Origin: Microbacterium sp. 3J1
GTDB taxonomy: Bacteria > Actinomycetota > Actinomycetes > Actinomycetales > Microbacteriaceae
DNA: 64,000 bases
Direction: 5' to 3'
Assembly: GCF_001049495.1 (NCBI RefSeq)
Contig: NZ_CDWI01000007.1
Coordinates: 186,001 to 250,000, forward strand
Within the stretch, counting starts at the first letter, position 1. Each line of letters starts with the position of its first letter. This document shows positions 42,340 to 52,710 of the stretch, piece after piece. Made by a program: the position numbers and the translations under genes. The notes under the pieces are model-generated. The model was given only the letters and a program-made list of their open reading frames with translations. It ran no database searches and had not been told where the DNA came from.

Positions 42340-43298
42340 CGGTTGTCCGCCTCGTAGTAGACGAATCGATTGCCGAACTTCACCTGGATGACCGTGATGA
42401 TCATGATGATGACGAACAGCAGCCAGGCCATGGCCGCGGCGAAGCCGAAGTCGAACTGCCGGAAGGCCTGCTGGAAGAGATAGATCGCGTAGAACAGCGA
42501 CGCCTCGGGCGACGAGTTGCTCTGGTCGCGCCAGAACAGGATGTATGCCTGGTCGAAGATCTGGAACGCCGCGATCGACAGGACGATGACGTTGAAGAAC
42601 ATCGCGCCGGAGATCATCGGCAGCGTGATGTTGCGGAACCGACGCACCGGACCCGCACCGTCGAGCGACGCCACCTCGTACAGCTCGACGGGCACGTTCT
42701 TGAGAGCGGCGAGGAAGATCACCATCGTTCCCGCGACGGCCCACAGGGTCATCAGCACGATGCTCGGCTTGACCCAGGCCGGGTCGACCAGCCACTGCGG
42801 CCCCTCGATCCCGAACAGGCGCAGGAACTGGTTGACGGCGCCGGTGTTGCCGTTGAGGAGGAGGAAGAACATGGCCGCGGTCGCGACGGCCGGTGTCATC
42901 TTCGGCAGGTAGTACAGGGTGCGGAAGACTCCGGCACCGCGTCCGACCTTGGCGAGCAGCATCGCCAGGGTGAGAGCGACGATGATCTCGAGCGGCACAG
43001 CCATCACGACGTAGAACAGCGTGTTCGCGAGCGAGGTGGCGACCCTCGGGTCCTCGAACAGGTTCTCGTAGTTCGCGAGCCCGACCGGCTTGGCCGCGCC
43101 CGTCGCGAGGTTGTACGAGGAGAACGAGATGACCAGGCTGTAGATCATCGCGCCGGCCGTGAAGACCAGGAACCCGATGATCCAGGGGGAGATGAAGAGA
43201 TAGCCCGCGATCGCTTCGCGGCGGTTGTAGGAGACCTTGCCCCGACGAGCGCGCTCGAGGCTGCGCTCACGATCGCGTGCCGCGGAGGAGGACGACAT
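42336..43298 (-). CDS. ABC sugar importer permease (MalF-like, second system)
   Basis: A 320-residue CUT1 permease with a basic N-terminal tail, six helices and the loop EVASLDGAGPVRRFRNITLP in the EAA position. First gene of the operon. The ATG at 43298 has no ribosome-binding site but lies six bases after TACATT, so it is probably leaderless; the longer frame upstream is not supported. A palindromic operator touches the -10 element. Confidence 0.92.
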   Translation of the reverse strand: MSSSSAARDRERSLERARRGKVSYNRREAIAGYLFISPWIIGFLVFTAGAMIYSLVISFSSYNLATGAAKPVGLANYENLFEDPRVATSLANTLFYVVMAVPLEIIVALTLAMLLAKVGRGAGVFRTLYYLPKMTPAVATAAMFFLLLNGNTGAVNQFLRLFGIEGPQWLVDPAWVKPSIVLMTLWAVAGTMVIFLAALKNVPVELYEVASLDGAGPVRRFRNITLPMISGAMFFNVIVLSIAAFQIFDQAYILFWRDQSNSSPEASLFYAIYLFQQAFRQFDFGFAAAMAWLLFVIIMIITVIQVKFGNRFVYYEADNR

Positions 43299-43304
43299 GT
43301 CGTG

Positions 43305-43321
43305 AATGTAGAAGCGCTTCT
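43305..43321 (-). promoter_or_regulatory. -10 element and LacI-type palindrome of the second importer operon
   Basis: Minus strand: AGAAGCGCTTCT (43310-43321, perfect palindrome) followed directly by TACATT as -10 (43305-43310). GAAGCGCTTC cores are typical of LacI-family sites. It differs from the 17-bp motif of the mannoside locus, so a different regulator, not encoded here, is expected. Confidence 0.65.
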
Positions 43322-43469
43322 CCCGAAAGCGGTTGGGGCTTGCTTCTCCCCGGCGGTTGTGATTCGGAGGTGCGGCGCGCCGACGCGAAGGGCCTTCCGT
43401 AGACTCGCCGGATGGCCCGATTCGCAGGGCTCGGTGGTCCGTGTGGGCCGGGAAGAGGTGGAGTCGACG

Positions 43470-44114
43470 GTGAGGGCGCGAGCGGTCTTCGGCGCGCTGC
43501 GCCTGGCCGCGGCGAGCGTGTGCGCCGTCGCCCTCGTGCACCGCCTGTTCTGGGGCCTGAGCTCGCAGACGATCGCGGGCGAGAACTTCTTCGCCTACCT
43601 CACCGTCCAGTCGAACTGCGCTCTGGTGGTCGTGCTGCTCGTCGGGGCCGTGCTCGCTGTGACCCGCGCCACCGATCCGCGCTGGTTCAGCGTCGCTCTG
43701 GCCCTGGTGCTCACCTGGACGATCACCGCCGGGCTCGCGTTCGCGCTGATCGTCTGGCAGGCGGGCCTGCGTGGCATCCGCGTGGATGTCCCGTGGTCCG
43801 ATCTGGTGCTCCATTTCTACCTGCCGGTGTGCACGGCCGTCGCCTGGATTCTGACCCCCGGGCACCGAGCCGTGCCGTGGTGGGTCGTGCCGTCCGCGCT
43901 CGCGTTCCCCCTCGCCTGGGGCGGGGTGACTCTCTGGCGCGGACCGGCCGTCGGCTGGTATCCGTACTACTTCCTCGACCCGAGGCAGGTGTCCGGCCCG
44001 CCGGAGTTCTTCCTCACGAGCGGGGTCGCGCTCGCGATCTTCGCCCTGGTCGCGACGGTGATCGTGTTCGGCAGCAGGGTTCAGCGGCACCGTCGCGAGC
44101 GCCCGACCGCGTGA
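43470..44114 (+). CDS. Pr6Pr-type six-helix membrane protein
   Basis: A 214-residue integral membrane protein with six hydrophobic helices. The motifs FFAYLTVQSNCALVVVLLV in helix 2 and LVLHFYLPVCTAVAWIL in helix 4 are typical of the Pr6Pr (FAR-17a/AIG1-like) family, whose bacterial members have no firm function. I use the GTG at 43470, preceded by GGTGGAG at a good distance; frames further upstream run into the divergent promoter. Confidence 0.82.
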   Translation: MRARAVFGALRLAAASVCAVALVHRLFWGLSSQTIAGENFFAYLTVQSNCALVVVLLVGAVLAVTRATDPRWFSVALALVLTWTITAGLAFALIVWQAGLRGIRVDVPWSDLVLHFYLPVCTAVAWILTPGHRAVPWWVVPSALAFPLAWGGVTLWRGPAVGWYPYYFLDPRQVSGPPEFFLTSGVALAIFALVATVIVFGSRVQRHRRERPTA

Positions 44115-44157
44115 ACGCGACGCGAGCCGCGAACGCGAGGCGAGCCGTGACCTCGGC

Positions 44158-45585
44158 TCAGTCCGGCGACGCGTCGATGAACGGCGCGAGCGCGGCGATC
44201 GCGGCCTCGCGCGCCTGCCGGTCGTCGAGCTCGGCGAACGCGGCGGCCGCCTCGCCGCCCACGATGCCGACGACGATGTTCTCACCCGTGCTCGGCGCGA
44301 GGTCGAACCAGGTGCGGATCAGCGCGTCGCCGCCCACCACGTGCCAGACGGCGGGCGCCGCGGAGGGGTCGGTCTCGGCATCCGCGCCCGTGCCCTCTTC
44401 GGGCTGACCCGCCGGTGTCGACCTGAGCGGTTCGTCGAAGCGCAGCCACACCGTCTCGATCGCTCCCATGCCGAGGTCGGCGATCGCACCCCGATGCCCG
44501 AAGGGCAGGGCGGGGGCGAACTGGAGGCCGTCGGACTTGAGCACGCCGAGCGGCACCGTGACGACGACGCGGTCGAAGGAGAGCGATTCCCCCGTCGCGA
44601 TGCCGAGGCTCACGCCCTCGTCGTCGTAGGCGACTCTTCCGACCGGCGACGACAGGCTCACCTTCACGCCGTCGAGAAGGCCGTCGAGGATCGGGCGCAG
44701 ATCGCCGAGTGGAGCCGTCCGCTCCTCCGGCGGGAAAGCCGGCGGGAACCAGGCGGAGGCCGCGGACGCGTCCGCGCCGCTGGACGCCGCGAGAGAGGCC
44801 AGCAGCGCAGCGAGCGCCGGGTCCGCCGGATCGAGTCCTGCCAGGGTCAGCGCCTCCTCGATCGATTCGTCGGCGGGGAGCTGCTGAGCCGCGTCGATCG
44901 CCGAGAGCACCGGGTCGACGGATGCTGCGGAGACGTCGCCCTCGGCAGAGCGCCACTCGGCCCCGCTGAGGGCGACCGCGCGCACATCGAGGGCGTCGAG
45001 CGTCTCGAGGAGGTCGTCGTCGGGTGCGCCGAGCAGCCAGCCGCCCATCTGCGCGGGGAAGGGCCAGTCGGCCTCGTCTGCGACCGAATGCACGCGGCCG
45101 CCGATGCGATCCCGCGCCTCGAAGACGGTGACGACGGCGCCGGCGGCGGTGAGGCGTGCCGCGGCGGCGGCCCCGGCGAGTCCCGCGCCGACCACGGCGA
45201 CGCGCTCGCCGTCGCGAGCGACGCGAAGCACGTCGGCAGCCGCTCGCTCACCCGATCGCAGGGCGCCGGCCAGTGTGCCCGGCGCGTCGGTGTCGGTGGC
45301 CTCGCCGGCGAAGAACAGACGCTCCTCGATCGGTTCAGCCAGGGCTTCGCGCGCGCTGGCCTGCGTGCCCGCGGGAGTGAAGCTCGCGGCACCGAGCGCG
45401 AACGGATCGGTCGTCCACGAGCTCCGCGCGAAGGCGGCCGGCGTGATCGCGTCGCCCGTCGGCTGCGGGGTCGGCGACCGATCGGGCGTGGGAGTGGGCA
45501 CCGGCTCGGGCGTGCAGGAGGCCAGCAGCACTCCCAGGACGCCGGCGCCGGCGCCGATCAGCAGAGTGCGACGCGTCATCCTCAT
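44158..45585 (-). CDS. FAD-dependent amine-oxidase-like lipoprotein with circularly permuted domain order
   Basis: A 475-residue exported flavoprotein. Residues 1-24 form a twin-arginine-like signal (MTRRTLLIG) ending in lipobox LASC, followed by a Pro/Thr linker. Residues 52-120 (WTTDPFALGAASF through RLFFAGEAT to SGERAAADVL) are the segment that normally ends a flavin amine oxidase. The Rossmann segment that normally opens one (VAVVGAGLAG, then FEARDRIGGRVHS) starts only at residue 128, and the protein stops after GIVGGEAAAAF, just where the missing C-terminal segment would follow. The FAD-binding elements are thus all present in permuted order. Substrate unknown; probably acts outside the membrane. 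Confidence 0.88.
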   Translation of the reverse strand: MRMTRRTLLIGAGAGVLGVLLASCTPEPVPTPTPDRSPTPQPTGDAITPAAFARSSWTTDPFALGAASFTPAGTQASAREALAEPIEERLFFAGEATDTDAPGTLAGALRSGERAAADVLRVARDGERVAVVGAGLAGAAAAARLTAAGAVVTVFEARDRIGGRVHSVADEADWPFPAQMGGWLLGAPDDDLLETLDALDVRAVALSGAEWRSAEGDVSAASVDPVLSAIDAAQQLPADESIEEALTLAGLDPADPALAALLASLAASSGADASAASAWFPPAFPPEERTAPLGDLRPILDGLLDGVKVSLSSPVGRVAYDDEGVSLGIATGESLSFDRVVVTVPLGVLKSDGLQFAPALPFGHRGAIADLGMGAIETVWLRFDEPLRSTPAGQPEEGTGADAETDPSAAPAVWHVVGGDALIRTWFDLAPSTGENIVVGIVGGEAAAAFAELDDRQAREAAIAALAPFIDASPD

Positions 45586-45631
45586 CGTGTCGCAACGATA
45601 CCGCGCGCGGGTGGGCGATGCCGCCGCGACG

Positions 45632-46063
45632 TCAGTCTCGGCCGCTGCCCGGATGCCAGAGGACGAGATCGGTGGATCGGCGGATGCGGCGGCCCCCCGG
45701 CATCGGCACGACGCCGGAAGACCCTGCGGCGAAGACGCGGACGCCCGGACGGTTCTCCCGCTCCGCACGCAGCGCGGCATCGAGTTCGGCGACGCGGCGC
45801 CGCAGCATCCGATTCTCGTCCTCGAGGTCGAGGAGACGAGCGATCGCGGGCAGGCTCATGCCCTCCGACGAGAGCTGGGCGACCTCGCGGAGCTGCTCGA
45901 TGTTCCGCGACGAGTAGCGCCGGGAGCCGCCGGACGTGCGGCCCGGAACGACGAGACCGATGCGGTCGTACTGCCGGAGAGTCTGGGGATGCATGCCGGC
46001 GAGACGTGCCGCGACGGCGATCGCGAACACCGGGGTGTCGGCATCCATGCGCTGGTCAGCCAT
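45632..46063 (-). CDS. hspR: HspR, MerR-type repressor of heat-shock genes
   Basis: A 143-residue MerR-family protein. Residues 12-80 are the winged HTH (LAGMHPQTLRQYDRIGLVVP and RRYSSRNIEQLREV), followed by a short coiled-coil for dimerisation and a basic tail. AGGAGG lies six bases before the ATG. Last gene of the dnaK-grpE-dnaJ-hspR operon, the standard actinobacterial order; it binds HAIR boxes with DnaK as co-repressor. Boxes are visible before dnaK and clpB. Confidence 0.95.
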   Translation of the reverse strand: MADQRMDADTPVFAIAVAARLAGMHPQTLRQYDRIGLVVPGRTSGGSRRYSSRNIEQLREVAQLSSEGMSLPAIARLLDLEDENRMLRRRVAELDAALRAERENRPGVRVFAAGSSGVVPMPGGRRIRRSTDLVLWHPGSGRD

Positions 46064-46108
46064 GGAATGCCTCCTCTCCGGTGCTCGCGTCCGCCATCAC
46101 GGTGCTCA

Positions 46109-47095
46109 TCATCGGCGCGCCTTGGCCATGAGGTCGGCGCGCGGGTTCTCCGAGGGCTCGAGCGCCTGGAACTTCTCCAGTGCCTCGCGCGCCTCGTCGT
46201 CGAGATGCGACGGCACCGCGACCTGGAGCTCGGCGAGCAGATCGCCGGTTCCCTTGGCCGTCGTGACGCCGCGCCCCTTGACCCGCAGCACGCGCCCGGA
46301 CGGGGTTCCCGGAGCGACCCTCAGCTTCACCGTGTCGCCGCCCAGGGTGGGGACCTCGATGGTCGCCCCCAGGGCCGCCTCGGTGAACGTCACCGGCACG
46401 ACCACGCGCAGGTTCAGCCCCTCACGGGTGAAGACCGGATGCGGGCGCACCGCGATCTGCACCACGATGTCGCCGCTGTCGCCCCCGTCGGGGGACGGCC
46501 GACCGCGACCGCGAAGCCGGATCTTCTGACCGTCGGCGACGCCCGCCGGGATCTTCACCTTGAACGGCTTGCCGTCCTCACCCTGCAGGGTGATCGTCTC
46601 GCCCTGCACCGCGGTGGCGAAGTCGAGGGTCGTGCGAGCCGTGACGTCGGCGCCCTTCTGCGGACCGCCGAAGCCCCGGAACCCGCCGGACGGCTGGCCG
46701 AAACGGCCGGAGCCGAACGAGCCGCCCTGACCCTGGTTGAACATCGCGAAGATGTCCTCGAAGTCGGCGGACTGCTGCTGCCCGCGGCCCTGCTGACCGA
46801 ACCGGCTGAACACGTCCTCGAAGCCCGCGCCCGAGCCGTTCGCCGTGAAGCGAGCGCCCGAGCCCATGGCGCGGATCTCGTCGTACTCCTTGCGCTGTTC
46901 GGCGTCGGAGAGCACCGAGTAGGCCTCGCTGATCTCCTTGAACTTGGCCTCGGCCTTCTCGTCACCCTGATTGGAGTCGGGGTGGTACTTGCGGGCCAGC
47001 TTGCGGTACGTCTTCTTGAGATCGGCGTCGGTGACGTCCTTCGAGACCCCGAGGGTCTTGTAGAAGTCCTTGTCGAACCAGTCCTGGCTAGCCAT
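46109..47095 (-). CDS. dnaJ: DnaJ-type co-chaperone without zinc fingers (CbpA-like)
   Basis: A 328-residue J-domain protein: J-domain at residues 9-75 with HPD in KYHPDSN, then a Gly/Phe/Gln-rich linker (about 80-140) and two C-terminal substrate-binding beta domains. The four CxxCxGxG zinc-finger repeats of canonical DnaJ are absent, so this is a class II (CbpA/DnaJB) protein although it occupies the dnaJ position. AGGTGATCG precedes the ATG. It stimulates DnaK ATPase activity and delivers substrates. Confidence 0.94.
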   Translation of the reverse strand: MASQDWFDKDFYKTLGVSKDVTDADLKKTYRKLARKYHPDSNQGDEKAEAKFKEISEAYSVLSDAEQRKEYDEIRAMGSGARFTANGSGAGFEDVFSRFGQQGRGQQQSADFEDIFAMFNQGQGGSFGSGRFGQPSGGFRGFGGPQKGADVTARTTLDFATAVQGETITLQGEDGKPFKVKIPAGVADGQKIRLRGRGRPSPDGGDSGDIVVQIAVRPHPVFTREGLNLRVVVPVTFTEAALGATIEVPTLGGDTVKLRVAPGTPSGRVLRVKGRGVTTAKGTGDLLAELQVAVPSHLDDEAREALEKFQALEPSENPRADLMAKARR

Positions 47096-47102
47096 CGATC
47101 AC

Positions 47103-47756
47103 CTACTCGGCAGGTACAGCGACGACGACCTTCGCGGGACGCAGCTCGACGTCACCGAGGCGGTAGCCCACCTCGACGACCTCGAGCACCGTGGTCTTCG
47201 AGGTGCCCGGAGTGGGCTGCTGGAAGATGGCCTCGTGACGCTGAGGGTCGAACTCCTCGCCCTTCTCGCCGTACGAGACGACTCCGAGGCGCTCGACGAC
47301 GACCCGCACCTTGTCGGCGATCACGGCGAAGGGGGTGCCCTCGACGAGATCACCGTGCTGAGCGGCGCGGTCGAGATCGTCGAGCACGGGGATGAGGCCC
47401 TTGGCGGCCTCGCCCTTCGCGCGCTCGATCTCGACCTGGCGCTGCTCCTCGGTGCGGCGGCGGTAGTTCGCGTACTCGGCCTGCAGTCGCTTGAGGTCGT
47501 TCAGCAGGGTCGACTCGAGGTCGGCGAGGACGGCATCCTCTGCCGCTGCCTCTCCGGTCTGAGTCGCGCCGAGGATGTCGTCGACCGTGAGGTCGTCGGG
47601 TGCGGCGTCGACCGGAGTCTCGTCCGACCCCTCGGCGGCCTGCGCCTCGCGGGAGTCCGGGTTCTGCGGCGCGGGGCCGGATGCCTGAGCATCCGACCCC
47701 TCGCTGCGAACCTCGTCGGGCTCAGAGTTCTGGCCTTCGAAGTTCTTGTCCGTCAT
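47103..47756 (-). CDS. grpE: GrpE nucleotide exchange factor
   Basis: A 217-residue GrpE with a long acidic disordered N-terminus (about 80 residues), the long dimerising helix (LKRLQAEYANYRRRTEEQ) and the C-terminal beta domain (VGYRLGDVELRPAKVVVA). It releases ADP from DnaK. It begins two bases after the dnaK stop, so translation is coupled. Confidence 0.96.
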   Translation of the reverse strand: MTDKNFEGQNSEPDEVRSEGSDAQASGPAPQNPDSREAQAAEGSDETPVDAAPDDLTVDDILGATQTGEAAAEDAVLADLESTLLNDLKRLQAEYANYRRRTEEQRQVEIERAKGEAAKGLIPVLDDLDRAAQHGDLVEGTPFAVIADKVRVVVERLGVVSYGEKGEEFDPQRHEAIFQQPTPGTSKTTVLEVVEVGYRLGDVELRPAKVVVAVPAE

Positions 47757-47758
47757 GA

Positions 47759-49755
<1,997 letters not shown>

Positions 49756-49859
49756 TCGGTGTCGGATGCCGGTTCGCGACGACTCCGGTCCGACATCCGC
49801 TCAGCGTTGCGACACGAATTCGAAACACTCAGGACACACAGTCCTTCTACAGTCGCCGC

Positions 49860-50636
49860 ATGACCCGCCCCACACTGCTCGCCGTCTCGCACGGCACGTC
49901 CTACGCCGCAGGGGCGCGCGCGATCGCCGACCTCGTCGACGCGGTCGCCGCCACGCTGCCGGACGTCGAGGTGCGCAGCGCGTTCGTCGACGTGCAGCAG
50001 CCCGACGCCGCTGACGTCGTCCCCACGATCGACGGCCCTCTCGTGATCGTCCCCCTGCTGCTGTCGCGGGGCTTCCACGTGCACCACGACCTGCACGGCA
50101 CGGCCGCGGGGAAGGCGGATGCCGTCGTCGCCGCGCCCCTCGGACCGGATGCGCTCCTCGCGGCCGTCCTCGCCGAGAGGCTCCAGGCAGCACCCGCGAC
50201 GACATCCGCCTCGCCGCAGCCGCCGGCGGCCGACGCTCCGGTGATCCTCGCGGTCGCCGGCTCGCGCGACCCCGCTTCGCTCACCGACGCCGAGACGATG
50301 GCCGCGCTGCTCGCCGATCGCCTCGAGCGCCCCGTCGAGCTCGCGTACCTCGCCGCCCGGCAGCCCGACCTGCCCGCCGCACTCGCTGCGCGCCCCGACG
50401 CCGTCGTCTCCACCTATCTGCTGGCGCACGGCTACTTCTTCGACCTGGCCGCCCGTCAGGCAGCGGGCCGCGCGATCACCCCGCCGCTGCTCGACGGCGG
50501 GAGCGTGCCGCCCGCGCTCGTCGACCTCATCGTCGGGCGATACGAAGACGCGGAGGCCCTGCTCGGCGGCGGTGCTCGTTCCGGTGCTCGCGCCGACGCT
50601 CGCGCTGGTGCTCGCGCTGAGGCCCAGCCCGCATGA
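49860..50636 (+). CDS. Sirohydrochlorin chelatase-like protein (CbiX/SirB family)
   Basis: A 258-residue protein made of two CbiX half-domains. The metal-site His are seen in LAVSHGTSY and SRGFHVHHDLHG of the first half, and LLAHGYFFDL in the second. It inserts iron (or cobalt) into sirohydrochlorin, the last step of siroheme synthesis, here following the methyltransferase encoded next. The last 25 residues are an Ala/Gly/Arg repeat of no clear function. TACAGT lies six bases before the ATG, so it is probably leaderless. The stop overlaps the next gene. Confidence 0.9.
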   Translation: MTRPTLLAVSHGTSYAAGARAIADLVDAVAATLPDVEVRSAFVDVQQPDAADVVPTIDGPLVIVPLLLSRGFHVHHDLHGTAAGKADAVVAAPLGPDALLAAVLAERLQAAPATTSASPQPPAADAPVILAVAGSRDPASLTDAETMAALLADRLERPVELAYLAARQPDLPAALAARPDAVVSTYLLAHGYFFDLAARQAAGRAITPPLLDGGSVPPALVDLIVGRYEDAEALLGGGARSGARADARAGARAEAQPA

Positions 50637-51376
50637 CCGACGGCGCCGTCACCCTCGTCGGCGCGGGGCCCGGCGACGCGGGCCTGCTCACGCTGCGCGG
50701 GCTGCGCGCGCTGCAGGAGGCGGAGGTGATCGTCGCCGACCGGCTCGGGGCCCGCGCGGTGCTCGCCCAGCTCGCGGCGGAGGGGCACGAGCTCGCCGCC
50801 GAGGTCATCGACGTCGGCAAGCTCCCGGGCCACCACCCCGTCACCCAGGACGCCATCGACGAGCTGCTGGTCACCCATGCCCGTGCGGGCAGGCGGGTCG
50901 TGCGCCTCAAGGGCGGCGACCCGTTCGTCTTCGGGCGCGGACGCGAGGAGCAGCTGTTCTGCGAAGCGGCCGGCATCCGGGTCGAGGTGGTCTCCGGGGT
51001 CACGAGCGCTGTGGCCGTGCCGGCTCTCGCCGGCATCCCCCTGACCCAGCGCGGCGTCGCCGAGACCTTCACCGTCGTCAGCGCCCACGACCAGATCCAG
51101 ACGCTGCCCGGCGGTCGCGACCACACCGTCGTCCTCCTCATGGGCGTGAACACACTGGGGCATTCGGCGCATGTGCTGGCGAGCGGCGGACGCGGCGCCG
51201 ACTGCCCCGTGGCGATCATCGAAGACGGCTTCGGCGACGGGCAGCGCGTGACGGTCGGCACCCTCGCGACGATCGTGGCGCTGGCGGCAGCGAGGCAGGT
51301 GCGCTCCCCCGCCGTGGTGGTGATCGGCGACGTCGTGGCGCTGAGCCCCTTCGCCGTGCCCGAGCCCGCCGCCTGA
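50633..51376 (+). CDS. cobA: Uroporphyrinogen-III C-methyltransferase
   Basis: A 247-residue SUMT that methylates uroporphyrinogen III at C2 and C7 with SAM to give precorrin-2. It shows LVGAGPGDAGLLTLRGL at the N-terminus and RLKGGDPFVFGRG, both SAM-site signatures. It is the single-domain form, not fused to uroporphyrinogen-III synthase or CysG. ATGA overlap with the chelatase gene indicates one operon for siroheme, the cofactor of sulfite and nitrite reductases; no reductase gene is in the window, and a precorrin-2 dehydrogenase is not seen here either. Confidence 0.95.
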   Translation: MTDGAVTLVGAGPGDAGLLTLRGLRALQEAEVIVADRLGARAVLAQLAAEGHELAAEVIDVGKLPGHHPVTQDAIDELLVTHARAGRRVVRLKGGDPFVFGRGREEQLFCEAAGIRVEVVSGVTSAVAVPALAGIPLTQRGVAETFTVVSAHDQIQTLPGGRDHTVVLLMGVNTLGHSAHVLASGGRGADCPVAIIEDGFGDGQRVTVGTLATIVALAAARQVRSPAVVVIGDVVALSPFAVPEPAA

Positions 51377-51451
51377 GAGCCGCCTGGGGCCCGCCGATCG
51401 GGCCCGCCGATCGAGACCTGCTGAGCCGCGCCGCGCACTAGGCTGACCGGC

Positions 51452-52138
51452 ATGACGCGCATCTCGCCGGCCTCCCGTCTGCTCCGTCTCACCGCCGTCG
51501 CCGCGGTCGCCGTCGTCGTGCTGCCGTTGAGCGGGTGCCTGTACGCCCAGATTCCCGACGCCGGGTCGACCGGAGACGGCCCTGCGCCGACTCCGTCCGC
51601 GTCGCCGAGCGACGACACGACGGAGGAGCCGACCGGCGACCTGCCGCCCACCATGACCTTCGCCGACGGGAACGACCTCCCCGCGACCGCCTACGTCCAG
51701 TGGGGAGACGGCCTCATCGCCGATGACGGCTGGACCACCGTGGCGCCGGACGACGGCAACGGCGGGTGGACCTACGGCACGGCCGACGGCCTGTGCACCG
51801 CCGAGTTCTGGCAGGGACTCATCCCCGACGTCCCGACGGTGCCGGGCGATGACAGCGCGAGCTCCGATGCGATGCTCGCGGTCATCCTCGGCGAGGCGGA
51901 TGCGTCCGCGATCTCCGCCGCGGTGACCACCGCGGCATTCAGCTACCAGGTCGGCGGCAACACCGACGTCGAGAGCCGTCAGCTCGTCGGCGATGCAGGC
52001 GCGCGGCAGTGGATGATGGCGACCCGCGCCTTCACCGCCACGGGCGTCGGCCTCTACGTGATCGTGGACTGCACGGGGGGCGACGTGGCCGCCGTCATGG
52101 CCGAGGTCGTCGACAAGAACGCGGTCGTCATCGACTGA
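51452..52138 (+). CDS. Putative lipoprotein of unknown function
   Basis: A 228-residue exported protein. The signal peptide ends in LSGC (lipobox, Cys near residue 29), then comes a Pro/Ser/Thr-rich linker and an acidic domain of about 160 residues with two further Cys that could form a disulfide (GLCTAEF and VDCTGGD). No family recognised. TAGGCT at 51439-51444 is seven bases before the ATG, so it is probably leaderless. Confidence 0.82.
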   Translation: MTRISPASRLLRLTAVAAVAVVVLPLSGCLYAQIPDAGSTGDGPAPTPSASPSDDTTEEPTGDLPPTMTFADGNDLPATAYVQWGDGLIADDGWTTVAPDDGNGGWTYGTADGLCTAEFWQGLIPDVPTVPGDDSASSDAMLAVILGEADASAISAAVTTAAFSYQVGGNTDVESRQLVGDAGARQWMMATRAFTATGVGLYVIVDCTGGDVAAVMAEVVDKNAVVID

Positions 52139-52154
52139 GGGTCATCGACTGCGC

Positions 52155-52616
52155 TCACTTGCCGCCGGGAGGACCGGCGAGCAGCAGGATCACGTACAGC
52201 CCGACGATCGCCACGACCAGCAGGATCGCGAGGATCCACGGACGCTGCAGGAACCAGCGCATCAGCCGGTCGAACCAGCGGGAGTCCCTCGGATCGTCCG
52301 TCTGCTCCAGGCGCCAGCGCCCTGCGAGCCGCCCGGTGCGGTGCAGCCAGATCTCGGTGGGGACGGTGGCGTACGGGATCACGGCGCTCGCGATCGCGAG
52401 GAGGGCGACGCCCAGACCCCAGCGCTGATTCAGCGCGACGAGCACCGCCGTGGCGCCGTAGGCGAGGAACACGAAACCGTGGATGCCGCCGCCGATCGTC
52501 ACGACGACGCCGGGCGCCCCCGCGGCGCGGGCGATGATCGCCGAGAAGAGGATCGTCCACGTGATCGCCTCCGCGATCGCGAGAACACGGAACAGACGGT
52601 CGGGTGTGCGGAACAC
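52155..52616 (-). CDS. DUF3817-family membrane protein
   Basis: A 153-residue protein with three helices in the first 100 residues containing the family's AIAEAITWTILF and GGGIHGFVFLAYG motifs, then an extra cytosolic segment and one C-terminal helix. The family is widespread in actinobacteria and has no assigned function; the C-terminal helix is an addition to the usual length of about 100 residues. It is convergent with the lipoprotein gene. Confidence 0.88.
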   Translation of the reverse strand: MFRTPDRLFRVLAIAEAITWTILFSAIIARAAGAPGVVVTIGGGIHGFVFLAYGATAVLVALNQRWGLGVALLAIASAVIPYATVPTEIWLHRTGRLAGRWRLEQTDDPRDSRWFDRLMRWFLQRPWILAILLVVAIVGLYVILLLAGPPGGK

Positions 52617-52710
52617 GGGACTCCTCGGGTGGGTGTCCGCCCAGCGTATCCACGCGACCTATGCCCTCCCGGAGAGGAATAGCCCGGCATCCGCAGGCGT
52701 TGCCGAAGGC

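Noticed and set aside
43299..44285. Long in-frame N-terminal extension of the second importer's first permease
   Set aside because: It would cross the divergent Pr6Pr gene and the palindromic promoter, and the extension is low-complexity shadow sequence.
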